Source: Polaromonas sp.
GTDB lineage: Bacteria; Pseudomonadota; Gammaproteobacteria; Burkholderiales; Burkholderiaceae_C
Length of the DNA stretch: 43,160 bases
Direction: 5' to 3'
Assembly (NCBI RefSeq): GCF_030682935.1
Contig: NZ_JAUXNA010000184.1
Coordinates: 1 to 43,160, forward strand
Made by a program: the position numbers and the translations under genes. Position 1 is the stretch's first letter. Each line of letters starts with the position of its first letter. The notes under the pieces are model-generated. The model was not told the DNA's origin. It saw nothing but the letters and a program-made list of their open reading frames with translations, and searched no databases. This document shows positions 1 to 12,103 of the stretch, one piece after another.

Positions 1-585
1 GGTTGCGTCACGACCGCCACATGCGCAGCGCAGCTCTTGTATGAGATCGAAAACCCCGCCAGATACCTGCAGCCGGATGTTGTCGCGGACTTTTCAGGTG
101 TCACGCTGACCCAGGTGGGGCCCGATCGGGTACGGATCGACGGTGCCAATGGTCACCAGCGCCCTGCTACGTTGAAGGTGACCGTGGGACACCGTGAAGG
201 CTTTATCGGAGAAGGGCAAATTTCCTACGCGGGTCTTGGTGCTGAGGCGCGAGGTCGGCTGGCCCTGGACGTGCTGCGGCAGCGCCTGGAGAGTTCAGGC
301 ATCCATGCGCTTGATAGCCGCTATGAGCTCATCGGGGTGAATTCCATTCATGGTCAAACCTTGGCCTGCGGCTATGAGCCCTATGAAGTCCGGGCACGCG
401 TGGCCATGCGCGTTGGAACCAGAAAAGAGGCCGAACGGGTGGCCAATGAGGTGGAGGCCATGTACCTCAACGGGCCAGCCAGTGGCGGAGGTGTCACGAA
501 GTCGGTCCGCGAGGTGATCGCAGCGGTTTCCACGTTGGTCCCGCGCGACCTTGTTCAGACAACTGTCACAACGATGGAGCTTTAA
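1..585 (+). CDS. AtuA-family (acyclic terpene utilisation / DUF1446) protein, C-terminal part, truncated by window start
   Basis: Reading frame is open from base 1 (GCVTTATCAAQLLYEIENPARYLQPDVVADF...), typical AtuA-like C-terminal motifs; the ORF-track start at 37 is an internal TTG. Confidence 0.75.
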   Translation, partial: GCVTTATCAAQLLYEIENPARYLQPDVVADFSGVTLTQVGPDRVRIDGANGHQRPATLKVTVGHREGFIGEGQISYAGLGAEARGRLALDVLRQRLESSGIHALDSRYELIGVNSIHGQTLACGYEPYEVRARVAMRVGTRKEAERVANEVEAMYLNGPASGGGVTKSVREVIAAVSTLVPRDLVQTTVTTMEL

Positions 586-888
586 ATGCTGCTGCGAGAA
601 ATTGCCCATTCCCGTACCGGAGACAAGGGAAACCGATCGACCATTTCTGTCATTGCCTACGATCTCAAGGACTTCCCTGCGATTGAGCGCTCCGTGACGG
701 CGGAGCGTGTGCGTGAGCTTTACGCAGACATCGTCAAAGGCGAGGTTGATCGCTACGTGGTGCCGCACCTTGGCGCTTTGAACTTCGTTTTGCACGACGC
801 ACTGGGTGGGGGGGTCACCCGATCTCTTGCGCTGGATGCGCATGGCAAGTGTCTGAGCTCCGCCATTCTCGGCATGTCCATCGAATAA
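586..888 (+). CDS. AtuA-like small ferredoxin-fold domain protein
   Basis: 100 aa ORF starting directly after the upstream stop codon; LLREIAHSRTGDKGN motif. Confidence 0.7.
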   Translation: MLLREIAHSRTGDKGNRSTISVIAYDLKDFPAIERSVTAERVRELYADIVKGEVDRYVVPHLGALNFVLHDALGGGVTRSLALDAHGKCLSSAILGMSIE

Positions 889-929
889 GCTCGGCGTATT
901 CAAAATAGTTTTTAACAGGAGACGTAAAC

Positions 930-1889
930 ATGAAGTGCAAATCGATTTTTTTCGTGGCTATGGCCAGTTTTTCTTTCGCCGTGTTCGGCCAGACCTGGCC
1001 GAACAAGCCCATCAAGGCCATCGTGCCTTTTGCTGCGGGCAGCGCCACGGACCAGATTGGGCGCGCTTTCGCGGCCAAGATGTCGGAAACGCTGGGGCAG
1101 ATCATCGTGGTGGAGAACAAGGCTGGCGTCAACGGCATGCTGGGGGCCGATGCTGTCGCCAAGTCTGCACCCGACGGCTACACGATCCTGATCGGAACCA
1201 ATAGCACCAACGCTGCACTCAAGAGCTTGATGAAAAAGCTCCCCTACGATCAGGATACGGCCTTCGCGCCTTTGGGATACATGGGCTCGGTGCCGCTCAT
1301 CGTGGCCGTCAACAACGATGTGCCTGCCAAGACCCTGCGCGAGCTGGTCAATTTGGGCAAGACCAAGCCAGGCCATGTCACCTTTGCCAGTGCCAGTACC
1401 TCGCAACTGGTTTCCTCTGAGATGATGGCCAATATGGCGGGCATCCAGATGACCAATGTGCCTTACAAGAGCGGTCCGGCTGCCATGACCGACCTCATCG
1501 GGGGGCAAGTCATGATGTTCAGCGCCGATTTCGCCGTGACCCTGCCTCAGGTCAAGGCGGGCAAGATCCGCGGCCTGGCGGTGACATCGACCAAGCGCTC
1601 GCCCGCGATTCCGGAGCTGCCGACGGTCAACGAGGCCTTGGGACTCAAAGACTATGAGCTGATCGCCTACTTCGCCATGTTTGCGCCAGCGGGAACGCCA
1701 CCCGAGATCGTTGGCAAGCTCAACCAGGCCATCAATGCCGCGGCACAGAGCAAGGACCTTCAGGAAAAGTTTGCGTCGATTGGTTTCCTGGTCGAGCCCG
1801 GAACGCCTGAAGCCCTGGCCCAACGCAGCAGCCTGGAAACGGCCAAGTGGGCCAAGGCCATCCGCGACGCCAAGATCGAGCCGCAATAA
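930..1889 (+). CDS. Tripartite tricarboxylate transporter substrate-binding protein (Bug/TctC family)
   Basis: Signal peptide, then WPNKPIKAIVPFAAGSATDQIGR and PDGYTILIGTN motifs. Confidence 0.9.
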   Translation: MKCKSIFFVAMASFSFAVFGQTWPNKPIKAIVPFAAGSATDQIGRAFAAKMSETLGQIIVVENKAGVNGMLGADAVAKSAPDGYTILIGTNSTNAALKSLMKKLPYDQDTAFAPLGYMGSVPLIVAVNNDVPAKTLRELVNLGKTKPGHVTFASASTSQLVSSEMMANMAGIQMTNVPYKSGPAAMTDLIGGQVMMFSADFAVTLPQVKAGKIRGLAVTSTKRSPAIPELPTVNEALGLKDYELIAYFAMFAPAGTPPEIVGKLNQAINAAAQSKDLQEKFASIGFLVEPGTPEALAQRSSLETAKWAKAIRDAKIEPQ

Positions 1890-2044
1890 ATAGTCGAATC
1901 AGGCCGCCAGACCTTGCCGGCTTGTGCTGCGTGAGCGCGGTCAGCGCGGGTGCCGGTAGATGTGATCGGGTTCGCCTTGGCTTGCGCGTGCAAACCGGCA
2001 CCTGCTGGATTTTCAAAGTAAATTGCGGCCTTCACCCATGAAAA

Positions 2045-2080
2045 AGCGGCCAGTGCCTTCTGAAAAAGGCACTGGCCGCT
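2045..2080 (-). terminator. Rho-independent terminator downstream of rpoD
   Basis: 15-bp perfect stem AGCGGCCAGTGCCTT/AAGGCACTGGCCGCT, 6-nt loop, followed on the minus strand by a T tract. Confidence 0.85.
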
Positions 2081-2100
2081 GAGTTTCGGGCTAACCGGCT

Positions 2101-4317
<2,217 letters not shown>

Positions 4318-4755
4318 CGGAGCAAGTGGGCGACTGGCTTTGATGGATATGGTGGGTTTTCCGGGTTTTTCAACCTTGATACGCTGAGGCGGCCTGCTTG
4401 GGCAGCAGCCACGAGACCTTCAGGCGTCGGAAAGGGTTTGGGTATCAATCAGTGGCCAGTCAACAAAAAACATGCCTGGCGCCCGACCGGAGTCAACGCG
4501 CGGATGGCAATGATTCAGACGTCAAAACGAGAGGTGTAAAAACAAGCCAGTCCGTACAAAAGCACCGGGCTGGTTATTTTTTAGGCAAACTGTTTGGGCG
4601 AACATTTGGTGTGCAGTCCTTGCGGGAGGTGGCCATCTCGTGTGTGAGTTCCCTTGGGGGAAGGGGGCCGTTGCCGGAGGTGCTGCTGTCGCGTTTGCCG
4701 CGGAAAATCGGATTATACCGTAAGCCGCCTGTTTCATGCGTATTTCAGGCAGGTT

Positions 4756-6783
4756 TTACGGTGATTTCCCGGCCGCTTTTTTGGCCCTGGATTGCTCGGT
4801 CAACTCGCGCAAACGCTGGAAGGCGGCGGGGTCGGTGGCCGCCCGGGCGGCCAGGTCGGCTTTTTCTCTTTCGAGTTGCAAATCGAGCAGTTGCGCCAGG
4901 ATGCGCCGAATTTCGTCCCAGTCCGACACCACACCGTCCAGAATCTGCGCCAGCTGGGCCACCGCGTAGTGTTCGTGGGCGTGACCGCGCAGGCCTTCAC
5001 GCAGGGCCGCCCAAGGCTGCGGGCCGTGCTCATGCAGTTGGTTCTCCAGCCACACGATCAGCGGACCATGCGGCGCTGGCAGCGCCAGCAGCAAATGGTG
5101 TTCTTCGGTGCTGAGCCGGTCCCAGCTTTCGGGCTCCGTCAGCAGCAGCCTGAGCACCCGGTCTTCACGGCTGGCCGGCAGGATGCGTCCGGTTGGACGG
5201 CGCGGTGCGCTGCTGGCCCCGAAGGTCCGGCGGCCAAATTTGCCTGGTTTGCCTGATGAAGCGGCCGGCGATGGTGAATAGGACGGCGATGGCGTGAAAT
5301 AAGGCTCGGATGACGTGTAATCCGGCTCCCTGTTCAGGCCTGCGGGCGGGTAGTCCCCAAACTCGGGCATACCCTGGTCCAGGTCGGGGGCAAGTTCTGG
5401 CCGGAAGTCCTGGCGCGGCGGTGGCGAATGGCCATTTTTCTTGTAATAGCTTTTCCGTCCGCTTGAAGGGGGTTGCCAGAGCTGCAGCAACTCCCTGCTG
5501 TCAATCATCACCTGATCGGCAATTTCGGCCAGCAACTGTGGCTTGAGCCCGCCTTCGGGCAGTGCGCTCCACAGCGGCCTGGCATTGCTGGCCATGTGGG
5601 CGCGGCCCTCGGCGGTGTCCAGGTCGCACCCTTCGCCGGCCGCTTCGAGCAGAAAACGGCTCAGTGGCACGGCTTTACTGACATAGGCGGCAAAGCCTTC
5701 CTTGCCATGCGCGCGGATGAAGCTGTCCGGGTCGTGTTCGGCCGGCAAAAACAAAAACTTGACGGTGCGCACGTCGGTCGCAAAGGGCAGGGCGGCGTCC
5801 AGCGCCTTGCGTGCGGCGCGCCGTCCGGCGCTGTCGCCGTCAAAGCTGAACACCACGGAATCGGTGAAGCGAAACAGCTTTTGCACGTGCTCGGCCGTGC
5901 AGGCCGTGCCCAGGGTGGCCACCGCGTTGGCAAAGCCGAGTTGGGCCAGCGCCACCACGTCCATGTAGCCTTCGGTGACCAGCGCGTAACCGTGCTCGCG
6001 CAGGGCGGTGCGCGCTTCAAACAAGCCATAGAGCTCGCGGCCCTTGCTGAACACCGGGGTCTCGGGTGAGTTCAGGTATTTGGGCTTCTCGTCGCCCAGC
6101 ACGCGGCCGCCAAAGCCTATGCATTCGCCTTTGACGTTACGGATGGGAAACATCACCCGGTCGCGAAACCGGTCGTAGCGCTTGGTTTCACCGGCCGCAT
6201 TCTCGTCGTCAGCCTCGCCGGTGATCACCAGCCCGCTTTCAACCAGCAAGGGGTCGTTGTAGTCCGGAAAAACGCTGGCCAGGCTGCGCCAGCCCTCGGG
6301 GGCGTAGCCCAGGCCAAACGTTTTGGCGATTTCACCGGAAACGCCGCGGCGCTTGAAGTAGTCAATGGCGCGTTCTGAGGTGCGCAGGTTTTTGATATAC
6401 GCCAGACCGGCCTTTTCAAGCACGCTGGTGAGCGTGGCCTGCTGCTCGCGCATCTGCGCGGCTTTGGCGCGGTCCTGCGGGGAGACGTCGTCTTCGGGCA
6501 CCTGCAGACCGTATTGCTGGGCCAGGTCTTTGACGGCCTCAATAAAGGTCATGCCCGCATGGTCCATCAGAAAACTGATGGCATTGCCGTTTTTGCCGCA
6601 GCCGAAGCAGTGGTAGAACTGCTTGGACGGGCTGACGCTGAAGGAGGGGGATTTTTCGCCATGAAACGGGCACAGGCCCATGAAGTTGGCGCCGCCTTTT
6701 TTGAGCTGCACGTAGCGGCCGACGATGTCGACCACGTCGGCGCGCGCTAACAGCTCCTGGATAAATGATTGGGGAATGGCCAC
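4756..6783 (-). CDS. dnaG: DNA primase
   Basis: CHC2 zinc finger (CPFHGEKSPSFSVSPSKQFYHCFGCGKNG) and Toprim domain (VTEGYMDVVAL). Confidence 0.97.
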   Translation of the reverse strand: MAIPQSFIQELLARADVVDIVGRYVQLKKGGANFMGLCPFHGEKSPSFSVSPSKQFYHCFGCGKNGNAISFLMDHAGMTFIEAVKDLAQQYGLQVPEDDVSPQDRAKAAQMREQQATLTSVLEKAGLAYIKNLRTSERAIDYFKRRGVSGEIAKTFGLGYAPEGWRSLASVFPDYNDPLLVESGLVITGEADDENAAGETKRYDRFRDRVMFPIRNVKGECIGFGGRVLGDEKPKYLNSPETPVFSKGRELYGLFEARTALREHGYALVTEGYMDVVALAQLGFANAVATLGTACTAEHVQKLFRFTDSVVFSFDGDSAGRRAARKALDAALPFATDVRTVKFLFLPAEHDPDSFIRAHGKEGFAAYVSKAVPLSRFLLEAAGEGCDLDTAEGRAHMASNARPLWSALPEGGLKPQLLAEIADQVMIDSRELLQLWQPPSSGRKSYYKKNGHSPPPRQDFRPELAPDLDQGMPEFGDYPPAGLNREPDYTSSEPYFTPSPSYSPSPAASSGKPGKFGRRTFGASSAPRRPTGRILPASREDRVLRLLLTEPESWDRLSTEEHHLLLALPAPHGPLIVWLENQLHEHGPQPWAALREGLRGHAHEHYAVAQLAQILDGVVSDWDEIRRILAQLLDLQLEREKADLAARAATDPAAFQRLRELTEQSRAKKAAGKSP

Positions 6784-6898
6784 GGTTGTATTGTCCCCTA
6801 CGTCCCAGGTTGCCAGGCGCTGGCGCCCATTTTGGCGCCTGACCTAAACTGCAGGGTTGTTGCTCGCGCCATGGCGTGGGCCCTGCCTGACGGCCTGA

Positions 6899-8767
6899 TC
6901 AGTCGCCCATTACCAGGCCTTCGCGACGGGGGTCGGCGCCGCCGAAGAAACCCCCGGGCGTTTTCTGGAGCGCCTGCAGGCCGCTGGTCAGGGGCACTTC
7001 GCGTACTTCGGCGCCGCGTGCCCGCAGGGCTTGAACCGTCGCCGGGGCGAAGCGTTTTTCTTCCAGCAGGCTGGGGGCGCCCGTCGCGCCAAAGTTGGGC
7101 AGGTCGATTGCCTGCTGGGCGTTCAGGCCCCAGTTGAGCACGCCGTACAGCGTTTTGGCGGTGTAGTGAATGATCATCGCGCCGCCCGGGCTGCCGCCGC
7201 TCATGACGAGCTGGCCGGTGGCCTTGTCAAAGACCAGTGTCGGCGCCATTGACGAACGCGGGCGCTTGCCGGGCTGCACGCGATTGGCCACCGGCTGGCC
7301 GTTGGCCCCGTTGGGCGCAAAGCTGAAGTCGCTCAGTTCGTTGTTCAGCAAAAATCCGCCGGCCTTGCCGGTGCCGCCATCGGTCATCAGGCGCGCGCCA
7401 AAGGCGTCTTCAATCGTCGTGGTCATGGCAATCGCGTTGCCAAAGGCGTCGATGATGCTGATGTGCGAGGTGCCGTATTCGGGCTGCTCGGCCATCGGTG
7501 CATAAGCCGTTTTGACCAGACCGGGCACGCCGGGCTGGGCGGTCTTCATGCTGGGGCCGTTGACATCAATCAGCTTTGCGCGCGAGCCAAGGTAGCCGGG
7601 GTCCAGCAAGCGCATCCAGCTGCCGCCGGGCGGCTGCACAAAGTCAGGGTCAGCGATGTATTGGGCGCGGTCGGCAAAGGCCAGCCGCGACGCCTCGGTG
7701 TACAGGTGCAGCCAGTCGGCCGATGGCGTCGGGGCCGTGGTGCCCGGAACGCCGACCATGCCCGTCACCAGCGCAAGCGTGGCGGCAGGGGTGTTGTTCA
7801 TGATTCCCAGGATTTGCCCGACAGCAATCGCGCCCGAGCTGGGCGGCGGCATGCCGCACAGGCGATAGTCCTTGCCCCTGGCGCTGTAGTCGGTGCAGAG
7901 CGGATCACGCTTTTTGGCCTGGTACTGCGCGAGGTCGCTCAGTGCGAGCTGGCCCGGGTTGGTGGGGTGGCCCTGCACTTTGGTGACGATGGCCTGCGCG
8001 ACCGGGCCTGTCAGCAGCGCACGGGCGCCCTGGCTGGCGATCTGGCGCAGCACGTCGGCCAGGGCCGGGTTGCGCAGTGTGCTGCCGGCGTCCACGGGCG
8101 TGCCGTCGGGCTTGTAGAAATAGGCGGCGGCAACCGGGTCATTCTTGAGGTACTTCTCATCCTTGAGCAGCGTGTTGAGCCGCGCGCTGACCTTGAAGCC
8201 GCCTTCGGCCAGCGCAATAGCGGGCACAAAGAGCTGGGCCCACGGCAGCTTGCCGTGCTGCCGGTGCGCCATTTCCAGCATGCGCACGGTGCCGGGCGCG
8301 CCGACCGAACGGCCGCCGACAACGGCGTCATAAAACGGCATCGGCTTGCCGTCAGCGCCGATGAAAAGTTGTTCATTGACCGCAGCGGGTGCGGTTTCGC
8401 GGCCATCAAAGGCTTCCACCGTGCGGCCACGGGCATGCAGCAAGAACGCACCGCCGCCAATGCCGCTGGATTGAGGTTCCACGAGCGCAAGCACCATCTG
8501 CACAGCAACAGCGGCATCCATGGCGGAGCCGCCGGCTTTCAGTACCTGGTAGCCCGCGTCGGTCGCCAGCGGGTTGGCCGCCGCGACGGCAAACCGGGTC
8601 GTGGCCCAGCCCGGTTTGGGGCTGTAGCCCGACGAGCCTTCAGGCTGCGCCGGGGCGCTGTAGCTGAAGGGTTTGACCGGGCCTGAAGGCGCGAAAAGGC
8701 CAGCGCAGCCCGCCAGCCAGGCCACGACGGCGGTGGATGCGGCGATGCGGGGGAGCGTGCGGTTCAT
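6899..8767 (-). CDS. ggt: Gamma-glutamyltransferase, putative lipoprotein
   Basis: ORF extends to 8839 but lipoprotein signal MNRTLPRIAASTAVVAWLAGCAG starts at 8767; catalytic-region motif EYGTSHISIIDAFGNAIAMTTTIEDAFG. Confidence 0.92.
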   Translation of the reverse strand: MNRTLPRIAASTAVVAWLAGCAGLFAPSGPVKPFSYSAPAQPEGSSGYSPKPGWATTRFAVAAANPLATDAGYQVLKAGGSAMDAAVAVQMVLALVEPQSSGIGGGAFLLHARGRTVEAFDGRETAPAAVNEQLFIGADGKPMPFYDAVVGGRSVGAPGTVRMLEMAHRQHGKLPWAQLFVPAIALAEGGFKVSARLNTLLKDEKYLKNDPVAAAYFYKPDGTPVDAGSTLRNPALADVLRQIASQGARALLTGPVAQAIVTKVQGHPTNPGQLALSDLAQYQAKKRDPLCTDYSARGKDYRLCGMPPPSSGAIAVGQILGIMNNTPAATLALVTGMVGVPGTTAPTPSADWLHLYTEASRLAFADRAQYIADPDFVQPPGGSWMRLLDPGYLGSRAKLIDVNGPSMKTAQPGVPGLVKTAYAPMAEQPEYGTSHISIIDAFGNAIAMTTTIEDAFGARLMTDGGTGKAGGFLLNNELSDFSFAPNGANGQPVANRVQPGKRPRSSMAPTLVFDKATGQLVMSGGSPGGAMIIHYTAKTLYGVLNWGLNAQQAIDLPNFGATGAPSLLEEKRFAPATVQALRARGAEVREVPLTSGLQALQKTPGGFFGGADPRREGLVMGD

Positions 8768-8850
8768 GCGATCTCTTCCTGAAAAGGGGGGCGCGGACGG
8801 GCCAGCTTCCAGTATCACATGAACGCGGTAGTGCAACAATTTTTATCAGT

Positions 8851-8904
8851 CTTTTATGGCTTTAGCCTAATAAGCTAAAGCGTTAGTAGCTATTAAAAAG
8901 AGAG
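8851..8904 (-). repeat. Degenerate short interspersed repeat, copy 1
   Basis: Reverse complement contains TTTTTAATAGC-(15 nt)-TTATTAGGCTA, the same two blocks with the same spacing as at 12017-12071. Confidence 0.5.
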
Positions 8905-8905
8905 T

Positions 8906-8936
8906 AAAAAAGCCCCGGCTGTAACGGTCGGGGCTT
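8906..8936 (-). terminator. Rho-independent terminator downstream of the SDR gene
   Basis: AGCCCCG...CGGGGCT stem followed on minus strand by TTTTTT. Confidence 0.65.
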
Positions 8937-8968
8937 GGTTCTGACGACCCTGACAGGCCCTGCAGTTT

Positions 8969-9736
8969 TTAGCGCGGTGCCAGGCGAATCGCGCCGTCAA
9001 GGCGGATCACTTCGCCGTTGAGCATGTCGTTTTCAATGATGTGTTTGGCCAGCTTGGCGTAGTCCTGCGGCGTACCCAGGCGCGAAGGGAAGGGCACGCT
9101 GGCGGCCAGCGAGTCCTGCACGTCCTGGGGCATGCCAAACATCATGGGCGTGCCAAAAATGCCGGGGGCGATCGTCATGTTGCGGATGCCGTTGCGCGCC
9201 AGATCGCGGGCAATCGGCAGCGTCATGCCGACAATGCCGCCCTTGGATGCGCTGTAGGCGGCCTGGCCCATCTGGCCGTCGTAGGCCGCCACCGAAGCGG
9301 TGGAAATCAGCACGCCGCGCTCGCCGGTGGCTTCAGGCTCATTCTTGCTCATGGCCTCGGCCGCCAGGCGGATCATGTTGAAGCTGCCCACCAGGTTGAC
9401 GGTGATGGTTTTTGTGAACGTGGCCAGCGTGTGCGCGCCGCTTTTGCCCACGGTTTTTTCAGCGGGTGCAATGCCCGCGCAATTGACCAGGCCCATCAGC
9501 TTGCCCATGGACACGGCTTTGGCCACCACGGCCTGGCCGTCGGTTTCCTGGCTCACGTCGCACTTGACGAAAGCGGCCTTGCCTTCGCCCAGTTCCTTGG
9601 CAATGGCTTCGCCTTTTTCGGCCTGCATGTCGGCAATCACCACTTGGGCGCCATGGGCGACCAGCATGCGCGCCGTGCCTTCACCCAGACCTGATGCGCC
9701 GCCGGTGACGATAAATACTTTGCCTGCGATGTCCAT
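8969..9736 (-). CDS. SDR-family 3-hydroxyacyl-CoA dehydrogenase (type II, HSD17B10-like)
   Basis: [16 protein letters not shown] and [20 protein letters not shown] motifs. Confidence 0.88.
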   Translation of the reverse strand: MDIAGKVFIVTGGASGLGEGTARMLVAHGAQVVIADMQAEKGEAIAKELGEGKAAFVKCDVSQETDGQAVVAKAVSMGKLMGLVNCAGIAPAEKTVGKSGAHTLATFTKTITVNLVGSFNMIRLAAEAMSKNEPEATGERGVLISTASVAAYDGQMGQAAYSASKGGIVGMTLPIARDLARNGIRNMTIAPGIFGTPMMFGMPQDVQDSLAASVPFPSRLGTPQDYAKLAKHIIENDMLNGEVIRLDGAIRLAPR

Positions 9737-9837
9737 GGGGTTGTTCCTTGAGAGTGAGGGGTTGAGAAAACTGAAAAACGAAACCGTTTGACGTTTACGT
9801 TAACGTCAATCTTGGCATCAATTATGGCCCATGAAAA

Positions 9838-9867
9838 AAGCCCGGCCATTTTTCAATGGCCGGGCTT
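9838..9867 (-). terminator. Rho-independent terminator downstream of the iron-binding-protein gene
   Basis: AAGCCCGGCCATT...AATGGCCGGGCTT perfect stem, followed on minus strand by T tract. Confidence 0.85.
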
Positions 9868-9885
9868 GATGCCAAGTTGGCGGGA

Positions 9886-10953
9886 TTACTTGAAACCCAC
9901 GCGATCGAGCATCTGCTGAACTTTCAGCTGGTTGTTGGCCACGGCGCTGATGGGAATGGTTTCCGATTTGAAGCTGCCGCCCGTCATGGCCTGCAGGGCC
10001 GGGTTGGTGACCTTCAGGTTGGGCACGGCGGGCCACTCGTTATTGCCGTTCGCAAAGTAGTTTTGCGCGTCCGGGCTGGCCAGGTATTCCATGAACTTGA
10101 TGGCGTTGGCGGTGTTCCTGGCGTTCTTGGCAACGGCGGCGCCTGCAATGTTCACGTGGGTGCCCCAGGTGTCCTGGTTGGGGAACACCACGCCAATGCG
10201 CTCCACCACGGCCTTGTCCTCAGGTTTGTCGGAACGCATGAGGCGCGCCAGGTAGTAGCTGTTGGTGATCGCAATGCCGCATTCACCGCTGGCCACGCCC
10301 TTGATCTGGTCGGTGTCGCCGCCCTTGGGCGCGCGCGCCATGTTGGCGACCATGCCCTTGAGCCACTGCTCGGTCTTGGCTTCGCCCAAGTGCTCGGTCA
10401 CGGCGCCAAACAGCGAGAGGTTGTAAGGATGGGCGCCGGAGCGGGTGCACAGCAGTCCCTTGTTTTTCGGGTCGGCCAGTTCCTCGTAAGTATCGACATC
10501 GGCTTTTTTGACCTTCAGCTTGTCGTACACCACGATACGGGCGCGCGTCGAAAAGCCAAACCAGGTCGTGCCTTCGGCGGTTTCTTTGGCGCGCAGCTTG
10601 GCCGGAATGGCCGCTTCGAGCACGGCCGACTTGATCGGTTTGAACAGCCCATCGGCATCACCTTTGCCGAGGCGGGCCGCATCGACGAGCAAAATCACGT
10701 CGGCGGGAGACGCCGCGCCTTCGGCTTTGAGGCGTGCCAGGATACCCGCGTCATCGGAATCCACGCGGTTAACCTTGATGCCGGTGGACTTGGTGAAGTC
10801 TGCGTACAAGGCTTCGTCGGTCTGGTAGTGGCGTGCAGAATACAGGTTGACCGTCTGTTCCTGGGCGCTGGCAAGACCGGCGCAACCCATGGCGCCGATA
10901 AGGGTGGCGCTGGCCAGCGCAAGGCGGGTAAGTGAAGGAGCTTTTTTGAACAT
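9886..10953 (-). CDS. Fe(3+) ABC transporter substrate-binding protein (FbpA/FutA/IdiA-like)
   Basis: QTVNLYSARHYQTDEALYADFTKSTGIKVNRV and ITNSYYLARL motifs; signal peptide. Confidence 0.88.
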   Translation of the reverse strand: MFKKAPSLTRLALASATLIGAMGCAGLASAQEQTVNLYSARHYQTDEALYADFTKSTGIKVNRVDSDDAGILARLKAEGAASPADVILLVDAARLGKGDADGLFKPIKSAVLEAAIPAKLRAKETAEGTTWFGFSTRARIVVYDKLKVKKADVDTYEELADPKNKGLLCTRSGAHPYNLSLFGAVTEHLGEAKTEQWLKGMVANMARAPKGGDTDQIKGVASGECGIAITNSYYLARLMRSDKPEDKAVVERIGVVFPNQDTWGTHVNIAGAAVAKNARNTANAIKFMEYLASPDAQNYFANGNNEWPAVPNLKVTNPALQAMTGGSFKSETIPISAVANNQLKVQQMLDRVGFK

Positions 10954-10997
10954 GGTGATCGCGATTCCTGAGGGTTGGAAAATATGAGTTTAATACA

Positions 10998-11016
10998 AAT
11001 GCGAATAGTTCGCAAT
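10998..11016. promoter_or_regulatory. Putative Fur box
   Basis: AATGCGAATAGTTCGCAAT, a TGCGAA-TAG-TTCGCA inverted repeat resembling the GAAT-n-ATTC core of Fur sites, between the iron-binding-protein gene and the divergent patatin gene. Confidence 0.55.
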
Positions 11017-11085
11017 AGCTTTAAGGTGAACAAATTTTCGCGTCACGGGGCGCCTGAAAACTTGGCGTGGGGCGGTGGTCTGCGC

Positions 11086-12000
11086 ATGCGTTTGCTGCGC
11101 CTGGGGATGTTGCTGGTCTTGCCCGCGGTCCTGCTGGCCGGCTGTTCCAGTACGCCGGTCGTCAAGCTGCCGCCGGTAGCCATCGAAAAAATCGACGTGC
11201 CTGCCAGGAAGCCTCTGAGAATCGGCTTGGCGCTGGGCGGCGGTGCGGCGCGCGGATTTGCCCATGTCGGCGTCATAGCCGTGCTCGAAGAAGCGGGCTT
11301 CAGGCCCCAGGTGGTCGTTGGAACCTCGGCGGGCAGCCTGGTGGCCGCGATTTACGCCAGCGGCAAGACCAGCGCCCAGCTGCAGCAGACGGCGCTCACG
11401 ATGGAAGAAGTTGCGATTACCGACTGGATGCTGCCCATTTTTGGCCGGGGCATGTTTCGCGGCGATGCCTTGGCCCGCTATGTCAACCAGCTGGTGGCTG
11501 GCCGCCTGATGGAGAACATGGCGATTCCGCTGGGCATTGTGGCGACAGACCTGAACAGCGGCCAGGCGGTGCTGTTCCAGCGCGGCGACACCGGCGCTGC
11601 GGTGCGTGCGTCCAGCGCCGTGCCGGCGGTGTTTGTGCCCGTCAAGATCAATGGCCGCGAGTATGTCGATGGCGGGCTGGTGTCGCCGGTGCCGGTGCGT
11701 TTTGCCCGGCAGATGGGCGCTGAGCTGGTGATTGCGGTGGACATTTCCAGCCCGCCCGAAGGCAACCCGGCGGGCGATACGCTGCAGATTTTGCTGCAGA
11801 CCTTTGCCATCATGGGTAAAAGCATCAATCAGTACGAGCTGAAAGAGGCCGATGTGGTGGTCCGGCCTTCACTCGCTGGGCTCAAGAGCGCTGATTTTTC
11901 GTCCCGTCAGCGCGCCATCGACGCTGGCCGGACGGCCATGCTCGCGGCGCTGCCCGCGCTCAAGGCCAAGCTGCAAACCGGGGTCGCGCTGGCTCCTTAG
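11086..12000 (+). CDS. Patatin-like phospholipase, putative lipoprotein (RssA-like)
   Basis: LALGGGAARGFAHVGV, GTSAGS and DGG motifs; lipobox in MRLLRLGMLLVLPAVLLAGCSS; start chosen at 11086 rather than 10975. Confidence 0.9.
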   Translation: MRLLRLGMLLVLPAVLLAGCSSTPVVKLPPVAIEKIDVPARKPLRIGLALGGGAARGFAHVGVIAVLEEAGFRPQVVVGTSAGSLVAAIYASGKTSAQLQQTALTMEEVAITDWMLPIFGRGMFRGDALARYVNQLVAGRLMENMAIPLGIVATDLNSGQAVLFQRGDTGAAVRASSAVPAVFVPVKINGREYVDGGLVSPVPVRFARQMGAELVIAVDISSPPEGNPAGDTLQILLQTFAIMGKSINQYELKEADVVVRPSLAGLKSADFSSRQRAIDAGRTAMLAALPALKAKLQTGVALAP

Positions 12001-12016
12001 CTGTGTTCGCCAGGCG

Positions 12017-12071
12017 CTTCATTTTTAATAGCGGATAGCGCCCGTCGTTATTAGGCTAGAGTGTTATTTTG
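12017..12071 (+). repeat. Degenerate short interspersed repeat, copy 2
   Basis: TTTTTAATAGC-(15 nt)-TTATTAGGCTA shared with 8851-8904 in inverted orientation. Confidence 0.5.
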
Positions 12072-12072
12072 C

Positions 12073-12103
12073 CAAAAAAAAGCCCGATCCTGCGATCGGG
12101 CTT
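12073..12103 (-). terminator. Rho-independent terminator (minus strand) about 180 nt downstream of the phasin stop
   Basis: AAGCCCGATC-ctgc-GATCGGGCTT stem followed on minus strand by an 8-nt T tract. Confidence 0.75.
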
